Shown here: positions 40,478-48,704 of the stretch, piece by piece
Numbering within the stretch: the first letter of the stretch is position 1
Layout of the letters: every line of letters begins with the position of its first letter
Origin: Bacillus sp. ISL-55
GTDB lineage: Bacteria; Bacillota; Bacilli; Bacillales; Cytobacillaceae
Reading direction: 5' to 3'
Assembly: GCF_018613155.1 (NCBI RefSeq)
Contig: NZ_JAGGQU010000024.1
Location: 16,380 to 80,379, forward strand
Length of the DNA stretch: 64,000 bases
The notes under the pieces: model-generated
Databases searched by the model: none
Told to the model about the DNA's origin: nothing
Seen by the model: the letters and a program-made list of their open reading frames with translations, nothing else
Program-made: the position numbers and the translations under genes

Positions 40478-41710
40478 ATGAAAAACGAGATCATTGAAAG
40501 ATTCACTTCATATGTGAAAGTGGACACCCAGTCCAATGAAAACAGTGAGACCACTCCATCGACAGAAGGCCAGCTGACACTTGCCAACATGCTTGTACAG
40601 GAGTTAAAAACGATTGGAATGGAAGAAGTGACGATTGACGAAAATGGCTATGTGATGGCGACACTTCTTGCCAATACCGATAAAAAGGTCCCAACTATCG
40701 GCTTCCTTGCCCACGTCGATACGGCCACTGATTTTACCGGCAAAAATGTCAATCCGCAGATTGTGGAAAACTTCGATGGCAACCAGATCATCCTTAATGG
40801 AGAACAAAATATCATCCTTTCGCCTGCCGATTTTCCTGAGCTTCCCCAGTATAAGGGGCATACATTGATTACGACTGACGGAACTACCCTCCTCGGTGCT
40901 GACAATAAAGCCGGAATTACTGAAATCATGACGGCAATGGCTTATTTGATCAAACATCCCGAAATCAAACATGGCAAAATCCGTGTCGCCTTCACACCAG
41001 ATGAAGAAATTGGCAGAGGGCCGCATAAGTTCGATGTTGAAGCATTCAATGCGAAGTTCGCTTATACCGTTGACGGCGGACCGCTTGGCGAGCTGGAATA
41101 TGAAAGCTTTAATGCCGCAAGCGCCAAGGTGACTTTTAAAGGCAAAAACGTCCACCCGGGTACGGCAAAAGGAAAAATGGTGAACTCAGCGAAGATCGCG
41201 ATGGAGTTCAACAGCAAGCTGCCAGCAGAAGAAGCACCTGAGCATACAGAAGGTTATGAAGGCTTCTTCCATCTTAGCTCTATTGAAGGCGATGTTGAAG
41301 AAACAACACTGCACTATATCATTCGTGATTTCGACCGAGACAGTTTCCAGGCTCGGAAGGATTTAATGCTGCAAATCACCAATGAACTGAAGCTTACTTA
41401 CGGTGAAACCCGCGTTGAGCTTGAAATGAATGATCAGTACTACAACATGAAGGATAAGATCGAGCCGGTAAAAGAAATCGTCGATATTGCCTATGAGGCA
41501 ATGGAAAACCTCGGCATCAAGCCAATCGTCAAACCGATCCGCGGCGGCACAGACGGCTCACAGCTGAGCTATATGGGACTGCCGACACCGAATATTTTTA
41601 CAGGCGGAGAGAACTTCCACGGAAGGTTCGAATATATCTCTGTGGATAATATGGTGAAATCCGTTGAAACCATTGTAGAGATTGCCAAACTTTATGAAAC
41701 GAAAGCATAA
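40478..41710 (+). CDS. pepT: Peptidase T (tripeptide aminopeptidase)
   Basis: Cytoplasmic di-zinc M20 peptidase removing the N-terminal residue of tripeptides. Zinc and catalytic motifs: [11 protein letters not shown] near residue 76, [12 protein letters not shown] (bridging Asp) near 138, [14 protein letters not shown] (catalytic Glu-Glu) near 170 and the C-terminal [13 protein letters not shown] histidine near 376. 410 aa, exactly the usual length. ATG 40478 ([19 protein letters not shown]) aligns with known PepT N-termini and has GGGAGATG about 9 bp upstream; the ATG at 40472 is closer than optimal. Single gene with its own terminator. Confidence 0.96.
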   Translation: MKNEIIERFTSYVKVDTQSNENSETTPSTEGQLTLANMLVQELKTIGMEEVTIDENGYVMATLLANTDKKVPTIGFLAHVDTATDFTGKNVNPQIVENFDGNQIILNGEQNIILSPADFPELPQYKGHTLITTDGTTLLGADNKAGITEIMTAMAYLIKHPEIKHGKIRVAFTPDEEIGRGPHKFDVEAFNAKFAYTVDGGPLGELEYESFNAASAKVTFKGKNVHPGTAKGKMVNSAKIAMEFNSKLPAEEAPEHTEGYEGFFHLSSIEGDVEETTLHYIIRDFDRDSFQARKDLMLQITNELKLTYGETRVELEMNDQYYNMKDKIEPVKEIVDIAYEAMENLGIKPIVKPIRGGTDGSQLSYMGLPTPNIFTGGENFHGRFEYISVDNMVKSVETIVEIAKLYETKA

Positions 41711-41724
41711 CGAATAACAACAAG

Positions 41725-41765
41725 AGGCCAGATTCCAGACTTTGAACGGAATCTGGCTTTTTTTA
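41725..41765 (+). terminator. Intrinsic terminator after pepT
   Basis: GCCAGATTCC / GGAATCTGGC arms then TTTTTTT. Confidence 0.88.
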
Positions 41766-41893
41766 TGAGCGGCTTAACTCAAAATCCGCCTCAGGTCCTA
41801 TCGAGATTTAAAGCGGAGGTGCATTGGGGAGAAGAATGTTTTGCCGTATTCTGAATATAGAATGAGAATGAGACCTGAGAGGAGATTTTAAAA

Positions 41894-42757
41894 ATGAAGC
41901 GGATTTTGGTTATTTTCCTGTTGATTACAGGGGCTTACATCGTTTGGAATTATATGTTTGATGGCAGTGGAGTTAATTTTGCAAAAGCGGAAGACGCGGT
42001 AAAGGTGACCAGCCAGACAGAAAATATCGCGATTGATATTTCCAGTGTCGAGACAGTGATTGTTGCAGAAGACCGAGATGATGTTCGTGCCGAGCTAAAG
42101 GGCGAAGGTACGGTAAAAGTTGATAAGCATGGCGATGAGATTAAGGTTGCTGTTAAACGCAAAGGCTTCTTCTGGTTCAACTGGTTTGAGTTGGATAAAA
42201 CGTCTCTGACAGTTTATATACCTGAAGACTATGAAAAGAATATGCAGATCAAGCTCGGCTCAGGTGAAGTGGTATTCAAAGGAGATTCGGTCGACTCTCC
42301 GATGAAGCTGAAGAATCTTGCGATTGAAATCGGATCAGGTAGCATGGTTTTGGAGAATCTGGACGTTGAAACACTTGAACACCAAAGTTCATCAGGAGAA
42401 GCTGAATTCGACTCAATTGCTGCGGGGTCTGGTTCATTTGATATCAGCTCCGGGAGCGTCCATGTTAAAAACTACTCTGGCAAGCTTGAGGCAGATGTGT
42501 CGTCGGGTAAGCTTAACATCCAGATGGATTCATTGACAGATGACGTAGACTTAAACGTAAGCTCAGGTAATATCGGGCTCGATTTGCCAGACGATGCAGA
42601 TTTTACGATGAATGGCAAAATAAGCAGCGGTGATATTTCGAGTCAATTCCCGCTTGAAAACAAAGAAGAATCCGATAATCGTCTTCACGGCAAACATGGA
42701 AACGGGAAATACGAAATTAACGCTGATGTATCAAGCGGCGATATCGACATATTTTAG
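41894..42757 (+). CDS. DUF4097 beta-strand-repeat protein, membrane-anchored
   Basis: An N-terminal hydrophobic helix (MKRILVIFLLITGAYIVW) anchors a long, regular beta-repeat region to the end of the protein (287 aa). Repeats contain SSG-type turns (QHQSSSGEAEFDS-like, DISSGSVHVKN, DVSSGKLNIQM, NVSSGNIGLDL, KISSGDISSQF, DVSSGDIDIF), spaced about 22 residues, characteristic of the DUF4097/adhesin-like solenoid found in LiaG/YvlB relatives. Predicted outside the membrane. RBS GAGAGGAGA, ATG 41894. Related proteins respond to cell-envelope stress, but no LiaRS-type genes are adjacent; LytST follows 490 bp later after two repeat arrays. Confidence 0.88.
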   Translation: MKRILVIFLLITGAYIVWNYMFDGSGVNFAKAEDAVKVTSQTENIAIDISSVETVIVAEDRDDVRAELKGEGTVKVDKHGDEIKVAVKRKGFFWFNWFELDKTSLTVYIPEDYEKNMQIKLGSGEVVFKGDSVDSPMKLKNLAIEIGSGSMVLENLDVETLEHQSSSGEAEFDSIAAGSGSFDISSGSVHVKNYSGKLEADVSSGKLNIQMDSLTDDVDLNVSSGNIGLDLPDDADFTMNGKISSGDISSQFPLENKEESDNRLHGKHGNGKYEINADVSSGDIDIF

Positions 42758-42765
42758 CCACTCAT

Positions 42766-42875
42766 ATTGGCGAACTGGAAAAAAACGCACGAAATTTCCA
42801 GTTCGCCAATAAATTTTTATTTTCGCCAATAAAAGAGGGATTTTCGCCAATAAAGTTGTAAACTTCGCCAATAAA
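42766..42875 (+). repeat. 20-21-bp periodic array 3 (CGCCAATAAA type, 4 copies) with 16-bp hairpin head
   Basis: ATTGGCGAACTGGAAA (42766-42781) and TTTCCAGTTCGCCAAT (42795-42810) are perfect complements. The right arm supplies the first core; cores stand at 42804, 42824, 42845 and 42866. Begins 8 bp after the DUF4097 stop. Confidence 0.9.
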
Positions 42876-42929
42876 ATAAAACGCTCAACAAAATTTACGC
42901 AGCCGAGCGATTTTAATCATCTACTTGTA

Positions 42930-43069
42930 CTGGAAAAAATCTCGAGGAATTTCCATTTCGCTATAAAATTTCTAAAATCGCTATAAAAATTTTATTTTCG
43001 CTATAAAACGAAAAATTTCGCTATAAAAATGGTAAAAACGCTATAAAAATCAAAATTTCGCTATAAACC
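42930..43069 (+). repeat. 20-bp periodic array 4 (CGCTATAAAA type, 6 copies)
   Basis: Head CTGGAAAAAATC...AATTTCCA at 42930-42955, then CGCTATAAA cores at 42959, 42979, 42999, 43019, 43039 and 43059, all exactly 20 bp apart. Directly follows array 3, which uses the other core type. Confidence 0.92.
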
Positions 43070-43121
43070 ATTCCCTTCTATTATAAATGCACTATCAAAA
43101 TAAGCAATTTCTTCCGTACAA

Positions 43122-43154
43122 TGCCTGACAGCAGCATGCCAGGCTTCTTTTTTG
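43122..43154 (+). terminator. Intrinsic terminator upstream of lytS
   Basis: GCCTG / CAGGC stem (with GCATGC inside) followed by TTCTTTTTTG; would end transcripts arriving from the DUF4097 gene through both arrays. Confidence 0.65.
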
Positions 43155-43243
43155 TGTAAAACTCCAACAGTACAGCTCATTATCTTTGTTTTTCTCGACC
43201 ATTCATTTAAAATGAATGCAAATACTTCCTGAGGAGTACGGTT

Positions 43244-44980
43244 ATGTTCGAATTACTCATTACGATGCTGGAACGGCTTGGCATCATTGTGACGATTGCT
43301 TTCATTTTAACGAGGTTTCGCTTCTTCCGGGGATTGATTTACCATGATTCCCTGAACAGGCGACAGCAATACTTTGCAATTGTTTTCTTTGGTTTTTTCG
43401 GGATTATTGGTACCTATTCAGGCATGAGCTTCTCAACGGATAATCTGCAGTTCAACCCCTGGGCTGCGGATCTCGCCTCGGATGAAGCGATTGCCAATTC
43501 CCGTGTTATCGGAATCGTGATTGCCGGTCTGCTTGGCGGCTACAAGGTCGGTATTGGCGCAGGCCTTATTGCGGGACTGCATCGTTTCACACTCGGCGGG
43601 TTCACCGCTCTTGCCTGCGGACTTGCGGCCATTGTTGCCGGAATCATCGCCGGCCGTTTTCAAAAGAAGAAAAACAATGTTAATTTGAGGACAGCCTTTC
43701 TGGTTGGGGCGATTGCCGAAACCGTGCAAATGCTGATTATCCTATTGATTGCGAAGCCTTATGAGCAAGCGCAAACACTGGTTGAGATCATTGGTGTTCC
43801 GATGATTATCGCAAATGGGCTCGGTTCCCTTTTATTCTTAATGGTGATCAAAAATGTTGTTTCCGAGGAAGAAAAGACTGGTGCGATGCTTGCGCAAAAA
43901 ACATTGCGCATCGCCGACCAGACGCTTGCTTACTTACGCAAGGGCATCAATCCCGATTCAGCACGGTCGGTCTGCGAGATTCTGCATAAAGAAGTTCAGA
44001 CTAGTGCGGTCGCAATCACAAACCAGTCAGAAATCCTGGCACATGTCGGTCTTGCTGATGACCATCATCGCTCCACAAGTCCAATTCAGACTCAGATTAC
44101 AAGAGATGTACTGAAAAGCGGCAAACTTGTTGTTGCCAATGATGAAACGATTCACTGCCGAGAGCAAAGCTGCCCTCTTGGCGCTGCAGTGATCGCTCCG
44201 TTGAAACTGCGCGATGAGACGATTGGCACGCTGAAGTTTTATTTTAAATCAGAAAAAGAAATCACCAATGTCGTTATAGAGCTGATCTCCGGACTCAGCA
44301 ATCTGCTCAGCAATCAGCTTGAAATCGCAGAAGCTGAAAAAGCCTATCAGCTCGCCAAGGAAGCAGAGGTAAAAGCGCTTCAGGCGCAAATCAGCCCCCA
44401 TTTCCTTTTCAATACATTGAATGTCATCACATCGCTGATCAGGATTGACCCCGCTAAAGCGAGAAAGCTGCTTGTCTCTCTCTCCCATTTTCTGCGTCAG
44501 AATCTGACAGCGACGACCATATCGATGACAACACTTGAGCAGGAATTGGCCCATGTTAAAGCCTATCTATCTATTGAAGAGGCCCGATTTGTAGAAAAGC
44601 TGAAGGTTACCTATGATATTGAGGATGATGCTTTGCCTGTAAAAATTCCGCCGCTGACGCTGCAGCCAATTGTAGAAAACGCTGTAAAACATGGAATAAA
44701 GAATATGGATCATGACTGCCAAATCAATATAGAGATTTATAAAGCCGATAACAGCACCGTAGTAACAGTGAGGGATAATGGACAGGGAATGAGTAAGGAA
44801 CGGATCAATCAGTTAGGCAAACAAATAATTGATTCTGAAACAGGCAGCGGGATCGCCCTTTTCAATGTGAACAGAAGGCTTACGATGAATTTTGGGGAAT
44901 CAGCCTCACTGCTGATTAAAAGTGAGCCCGGAAATGGAACGGAGATTTCTTTTACGATTCCACAAGCGGAGGAAAAATAG
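43244..44980 (+). CDS. lytS: LytS-type sensor histidine kinase
   Basis: Membrane sensor of the LytS/BtsS/YpdA class. Six or so N-terminal helices (5TM-5TMR_LYT domain, residues 1-200, with GLLGGYKVGIGAGLIAGLHR and GGFTALACGLAAIVAG), a GAF domain (about 225-350), then the His_kinase domain with LQAQISPHFLFNTLNVI (phospho-His) near residue 385 and the ATPase N box PIVENAVKHGI and G box RDNGQGMS. 578 aa. Members sense external pyruvate in E. coli and B. subtilis; the neighbour CstA supports that here. ATG 43244 behind GAGGAG; the stop abuts the next start. Confidence 0.94.
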   Translation: MFELLITMLERLGIIVTIAFILTRFRFFRGLIYHDSLNRRQQYFAIVFFGFFGIIGTYSGMSFSTDNLQFNPWAADLASDEAIANSRVIGIVIAGLLGGYKVGIGAGLIAGLHRFTLGGFTALACGLAAIVAGIIAGRFQKKKNNVNLRTAFLVGAIAETVQMLIILLIAKPYEQAQTLVEIIGVPMIIANGLGSLLFLMVIKNVVSEEEKTGAMLAQKTLRIADQTLAYLRKGINPDSARSVCEILHKEVQTSAVAITNQSEILAHVGLADDHHRSTSPIQTQITRDVLKSGKLVVANDETIHCREQSCPLGAAVIAPLKLRDETIGTLKFYFKSEKEITNVVIELISGLSNLLSNQLEIAEAEKAYQLAKEAEVKALQAQISPHFLFNTLNVITSLIRIDPAKARKLLVSLSHFLRQNLTATTISMTTLEQELAHVKAYLSIEEARFVEKLKVTYDIEDDALPVKIPPLTLQPIVENAVKHGIKNMDHDCQINIEIYKADNSTVVTVRDNGQGMSKERINQLGKQIIDSETGSGIALFNVNRRLTMNFGESASLLIKSEPGNGTEISFTIPQAEEK

Positions 44981-45712
44981 ATGGACAAGATGATACGTAC
45001 TTTAATCGTTGATGACGAATTATACAGCCGGGATGAGCTGAAGCATTTATTGCAGTCCTTCCCTTCCATCCAGGTTGTCGGGGAAGCTGAATCAGGTGAA
45101 GCTGCGGTCATGAAGGCCTTGCAGCTCCATCCGGATGTTGTCTTCCTTGATGTCGAAATGCCAAAAATGAATGGAATGGAAGCAGCGAAAGCGATGATGG
45201 AATTGAAGAAAACACCACTGCTTGTGTTCGCAACTGCTTATCCGCAATTTGCTGCAGAGGCTTTTAGATACGAGGCCGTTGATTACCTACTTAAACCCTA
45301 TGATGAGAATCAGCTGATGGAGACAGTTCTCAGGATTGAGAAGCATTACCTGATGCCTGCCGAACAAGAGGCCGGCAAGCAAACTGGCAAACTAGCCGTT
45401 GAAGGTGAAGGAGAAATTTTTTATCTAGACCCGAAGGATATTCTGTTCATATCCAGAGAGGAGAAATACTCAAAAATCGTCACCAAAACCAGGGAATACG
45501 AAACAAGAATTCCCTTGAAGGATCTTGAAACGCGGCTTACGCCATACTCTTTTTTTCGCATTCATAAAAGCTATATCGTGAACCTGGATTATGTCACCCG
45601 CCTCACCCCATGGTTCAACGGTGCCTATCAATTGGAAATCGAAGGCCGTGCTGAAATGCTGTCAGTCAGCCGGAATTATGTAAAAGCACTGAGGACACAG
45701 CTGGAATTATAA
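44981..45712 (+). CDS. lytT: LytTR-family response regulator
   Basis: Partner of LytS. Receiver domain residues 1-120 with the phospho-acceptor Asp in VVFLDVEMPKMNG near residue 56 and the Lys of YLLKPYDE near 106. The C-terminal LytTR DNA-binding domain (residues 140-240) contains the conserved IHKSYIVNLDYV and SVSRNYVKALR stretches. 243 aa. The GGAGGAAAAA ribosome site lies within the lytS end, so the pair is translationally coupled. Its likely target is the cstA promoter 160 bp downstream, where two direct repeats 20 bp apart can be seen. Confidence 0.94.
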   Translation: MDKMIRTLIVDDELYSRDELKHLLQSFPSIQVVGEAESGEAAVMKALQLHPDVVFLDVEMPKMNGMEAAKAMMELKKTPLLVFATAYPQFAAEAFRYEAVDYLLKPYDENQLMETVLRIEKHYLMPAEQEAGKQTGKLAVEGEGEIFYLDPKDILFISREEKYSKIVTKTREYETRIPLKDLETRLTPYSFFRIHKSYIVNLDYVTRLTPWFNGAYQLEIEGRAEMLSVSRNYVKALRTQLEL

Positions 45713-45718
45713 TTCGCA

Positions 45719-45745
45719 TAAAGCATCTTAAGGATGCTTTTTTTG
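45719..45745 (+). terminator. Intrinsic terminator after lytT
   Basis: AAAGCATC / GATGCTTT stem then TTTTT. Confidence 0.85.
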
Positions 45746-45757
45746 CATTTTAATCGA

Positions 45758-45789
45758 CATTTTTTGCACGTCAGGCTCATTTTCATGCA
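45758..45789 (+). promoter_or_regulatory. Candidate LytT-binding direct repeats upstream of cstA
   Basis: CATTTTTTGCA (45758-45768) and CATTTTCATGCA (45778-45789), 20 bp apart, followed 36 bp later by a TATTAT/TTATACT -10 region (about 45825-45833) with no good -35. Two in-phase repeats ahead of a -35-poor promoter is the usual LytTR activator layout. Inferred. Confidence 0.45.
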
Positions 45790-45872
45790 TCTTGTTCACA
45801 AAACAGCCACAATTTCTCCATCTCTATTATACTTAATGAAAACGCATACAACTTACTTTGAGGAGGTTTCAT

Positions 45873-47324
45873 ATGTATACCTTTCTAGCTGGTATCGCAC
45901 TTTTAATTATTGGTTATTTTACGTATGGCAAATTTGTAGAAAAGGTTTTCGGGGTCAACGAAGGTCGTAACACTCCGGCTTATACACATAAGGATGACGT
46001 TGACTATGTGCCAATGTCCACAGCAAAAAACTCTTTGATTCAACTTCTTAATATCGCAGGTGTTGGGCCTATTTTTGGACCAATCATGGGAGCGCTTTAC
46101 GGACCGGTTGCTTTCCTTTGGATCGTCCTTGGTGCTATTTTCGCTGGTGCTGTCCATGATTACCTAACAGGGATGATTTCGATTCGTAACAGAGGCGCAC
46201 ATCTTCCTGAACTAGCGGGAAAATTCCTCGGCAAATTCATGAAGCATGTTGTTAATGCATTTGCCATTCTTCTTTTACTATTAGTTGGAACCGTTTTCGT
46301 CACAGCTCCAGCTGGCTTGCTTCACAATCTGATGGATGGAAAAGTAACAATGGGACTGATTATCGGGGCAATCTTTATTTACTATATTTTAGCGACATTG
46401 CTTCCTGTTGATAAAATCATTGGTCGCTTTTACCCAATCTTCGGTGCATTGCTGTTGATCAGTGCAGTCGGAGTAGGCGCAATGCTTGTCATTACTGGTG
46501 CACCGATTCCTGAATTGTCTTTAACGAATTTCCACCCTGGTAATGCAGCGATTTTCCCGCTATTGTTCTTAACAATTTCATGTGGAGCGCTATCAGGTTT
46601 CCATGCAACACAAACGCCGATCATTTCACGTACAACGCAAAATGAAAAGAATGGCCGCAAAATTTTCTACGGAATGATGATCGCTGAAGGTGTCATCGCT
46701 ATGATCTGGGCAGCTGCGGCAATGAGCTTGTTCGATGGCTATAACGGCTTGAACGACATGCTTGCGAACGGCGGACCTGCTGCTATCGTAAGTGAAGCTT
46801 CAACAGCGATGCTTGGCGCAATCGGCGGAACGCTTGCCGTTCTAGGTGTAATCGTACTCCCAATTACGTCTGGTGATACAGCTTTCCGAAGCGCACGTAT
46901 GATTATCGCTGACTACTTCAATTTTTCACAAAAGAAAATCGCCAGCCGTCTATGGATCGCTGTTCCACTATTTGTGATCTCATTCGCACTGACAAAAGTG
47001 GATTTCACTATTCTTTGGAGATACTTCTCCTGGGCTAACCAATCAACAGCTGTCATCGCGCTCTGGGTTGGCGCCATGTACCTGTTCATCGCCAAGAAGA
47101 ACTACTGGATCGCAATGATTCCGGGCATGTTCATGACAGCAGCTACAACTTCTTATATTCTTAATGCCCAAATCGGATTCGGCCAGTCGCTCACTGTATC
47201 CAATATTGGCGCGTTAATCGTAACAGTTGTCGTCACAGTTATTTTCTTCAACGCTGCTAAAAAGGCACGGGCTAAAAACATCCCGCTTGAAGAAGATATT
47301 TCCGGCTATAACAAGGTGGCGTAA
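45873..47324 (+). CDS. cstA: CstA-family carbon starvation / pyruvate transporter
   Basis: Large membrane transporter. The N-terminus KFVEKVFGVNEGRNTPAYT and the following GPIFGPIMGALYGPVAFLWI and FAGAVHDYLTGMISIRNRG are CstA signatures. E. coli CstA and BtsT import pyruvate, or peptides by older reports. 483 aa with about 13 helices, the short form found in Firmicutes (E. coli CstA is about 700). ATG 45873 (MYTFLAGIALLIIGY) lies 6 bp behind GAGGAGG. Preceded by the LytST pair and followed 2 bp later by a 50-residue gene. Expected to be induced by LytT when pyruvate is present. Confidence 0.93.
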   Translation: MYTFLAGIALLIIGYFTYGKFVEKVFGVNEGRNTPAYTHKDDVDYVPMSTAKNSLIQLLNIAGVGPIFGPIMGALYGPVAFLWIVLGAIFAGAVHDYLTGMISIRNRGAHLPELAGKFLGKFMKHVVNAFAILLLLLVGTVFVTAPAGLLHNLMDGKVTMGLIIGAIFIYYILATLLPVDKIIGRFYPIFGALLLISAVGVGAMLVITGAPIPELSLTNFHPGNAAIFPLLFLTISCGALSGFHATQTPIISRTTQNEKNGRKIFYGMMIAEGVIAMIWAAAAMSLFDGYNGLNDMLANGGPAAIVSEASTAMLGAIGGTLAVLGVIVLPITSGDTAFRSARMIIADYFNFSQKKIASRLWIAVPLFVISFALTKVDFTILWRYFSWANQSTAVIALWVGAMYLFIAKKNYWIAMIPGMFMTAATTSYILNAQIGFGQSLTVSNIGALIVTVVVTVIFFNAAKKARAKNIPLEEDISGYNKVA

Positions 47325-47326
47325 CG

Positions 47327-47479
47327 ATGAGCGGATGCTGCAGTCCGGAGTACCGCAAATCAGTCAACGAGAAGGAAAGCCAGGTGAATGAGAAAGGGAA
47401 AGAGCAGCTTCCCCTTTTCGCAAAAATCATCATTGTTCTCATTACTGCAGGAGGGCTGCTGGCGGCCTTTCTCGTATAA
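47327..47479 (+). CDS. Small membrane protein encoded with CstA
   Basis: 50 residues starting 2 bp after the cstA stop: MSGCCSPEYRKSVNEKESQV, a polar linker, then one C-terminal helix AKIIIVLITAGGLLAAFLV. The CC pair close to the N-terminus could bind metal or be modified. No separate ribosome site is visible apart from purines at the end of cstA, so translation is probably coupled. In enterobacteria a small gene (YbdD/YjiX) also follows each CstA-family gene, but this sequence is not obviously related. A terminator follows. Confidence 0.75.
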   Translation: MSGCCSPEYRKSVNEKESQVNEKGKEQLPLFAKIIIVLITAGGLLAAFLV

Positions 47480-47495
47480 TAATAAGATAAGGATT

Positions 47496-47527
47496 GTGCA
47501 CGCTTGAATCTAGGCGTGCACTTTTAC
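47496..47527 (+). terminator. Terminator of the cstA operon
   Basis: GTGCACGC (47496-47503) / GCGTGCAC (47514-47521) followed by TTTTA. Confidence 0.75.
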
Positions 47528-47549
47528 ATAGTCCAGGAGGTTGATGGAA

Positions 47550-48488
47550 ATGAAAATATTGATCGTAGGAGCAGGCGCGATTGGCGGCTACTTTGGCGGA
47601 CGCCTGTTGGAAAAAGGAGAAGATGTCGCGTTTTTGGTGCGTGAAAAGCGCCAGCAGCAGCTTCGTTCAAATGGGTTGGTGGTGGAAAGCATTCATGGTA
47701 ATATGCATGTCCCTGAACCTAAAACGGTTTTGGCAGGAGAAAATGCAGAGCCATTTGATCTTGTTCTTGTCTCAACAAAGTCCTACCACTTGGAAGGAGC
47801 CATTAAGGACATCCGGCATTATGTAGGGGAAGCGACGATGGTCCTGCCATTATTGAACGGAATGGCTCATCTTGATGTGTTAATAGAGGCATTCGGGCCT
47901 GAAAAGGTCATTGGAGGCCTATGCTTTATCGAGACAACCCTGACTCAAGATGGAAAAATAGTTCAAACCAGTCCAATCCATGATTTAGTGTTCGGTGAAC
48001 GGAATGGCGAAAAAACGGCACGGATTCAACAGCTGGAAAAAGCGTTCAGTGGAACAAAAGCAAGCTTCCGACTTTCTGAAAAAATTCAGCAGGAAATGTG
48101 GCATAAATACTTATTCATCACTTCACTGAGCGGGATTACCTCCTTATTTAGAGCACCGATTGGTCCAATTCGCGAACAGGAGCATGGCTGGAAAACCATT
48201 CAGCTTCTGGTACATGAAACTGCCGAGATCGTGGAAAGAATTTGCGCGCCGCTTGCACCAGGCGCTACGGAGGCGACCCTTGAGAAAATGAAAGAAATTG
48301 GACAAGCAATGAAATCCTCCCTGCAGCGTGATATGGAAAAGTCACTGCTGACAGAAGGCGACCACCTATTTGGCTACTTGCTGGAGGAAGCTGCGCAGTC
48401 TGGATTGGCTGCGCCGATTCTATCTGCCATATATGCTAATGTGAAAATTTATGAGAATGGGCTAGGTACTGGAGAAAATCCGCAATAA
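47550..48488 (+). CDS. panE: Ketopantoate reductase family protein (2-dehydropantoate 2-reductase)
   Basis: NADPH-dependent ApbA/PanE fold. The Rossmann loop ILIVGAGAIGGYFGGRL is at residues 3-19. The catalytic lysine is in EMWHKYLFITSLSG near 185, followed by the C-terminal helical domain with ATLEKMKEIGQAMKSSLQRDM, including the usual SSxxRDxE-like pattern. 312 aa. ATG 47550 is 9 bp behind AGGAGGT; earlier in-frame TTG/ATG are too close. Bacillus genomes often have two or three paralogues, so true pantothenate synthesis or another 2-keto acid reductase is possible. Confidence 0.87.
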   Translation: MKILIVGAGAIGGYFGGRLLEKGEDVAFLVREKRQQQLRSNGLVVESIHGNMHVPEPKTVLAGENAEPFDLVLVSTKSYHLEGAIKDIRHYVGEATMVLPLLNGMAHLDVLIEAFGPEKVIGGLCFIETTLTQDGKIVQTSPIHDLVFGERNGEKTARIQQLEKAFSGTKASFRLSEKIQQEMWHKYLFITSLSGITSLFRAPIGPIREQEHGWKTIQLLVHETAEIVERICAPLAPGATEATLEKMKEIGQAMKSSLQRDMEKSLLTEGDHLFGYLLEEAAQSGLAAPILSAIYANVKIYENGLGTGENPQ

Positions 48489-48494
48489 CTTCAA

Positions 48495-48630
48495 GCGAAT
48501 AAACTACTAATTTCAGCGAATAAACTAGTAGTTTTCACGGAAAAACTTAATTACGAATAAAATGTCAATAACTCTATTCATTTGTGAATAAACCCTGGCT
48601 TTTTTCGATTAAAGTGCTATTTTGTGAATA
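48495..48630 (+). repeat. Degenerate periodic array 6 (GCGAATAAAC type)
   Basis: GCGAATAAACT at 48495 and 48516, then weaker cores CACGGAAAAAC, ACGAATAAA, GTGAATAAAC, CGATTAAAG and GTGAATAAC to 48630, several spaced 20-21 bp. Looks like a third core type of the same array style, without the CTGGAAA head. Confidence 0.6.
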
Positions 48631-48644
48631 ACTCCGCTATTCTG

Positions 48645-48702
48645 GTTAAAAAAAGTGCCAGAGCCTCCATGTGTCCTTAAAAAACACATAGGCTCAGGCA
48701 TT
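48645..48702 (-). terminator. Intrinsic terminator of the bcd-ptb-buk operon
   Basis: Minus strand TGCCTGAGCCTATGTG / CACATGGAGGCTCTGGCA, a long imperfect stem, followed by CTTTTTTT. Confidence 0.85.
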
Positions 48703-48704
48703 TT

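Noticed and set aside
45713..47540. lrgAB/pftAB genes behind lytST
   Set aside because: The gene behind lytST is cstA; no LrgA/LrgB-like sequence is present.
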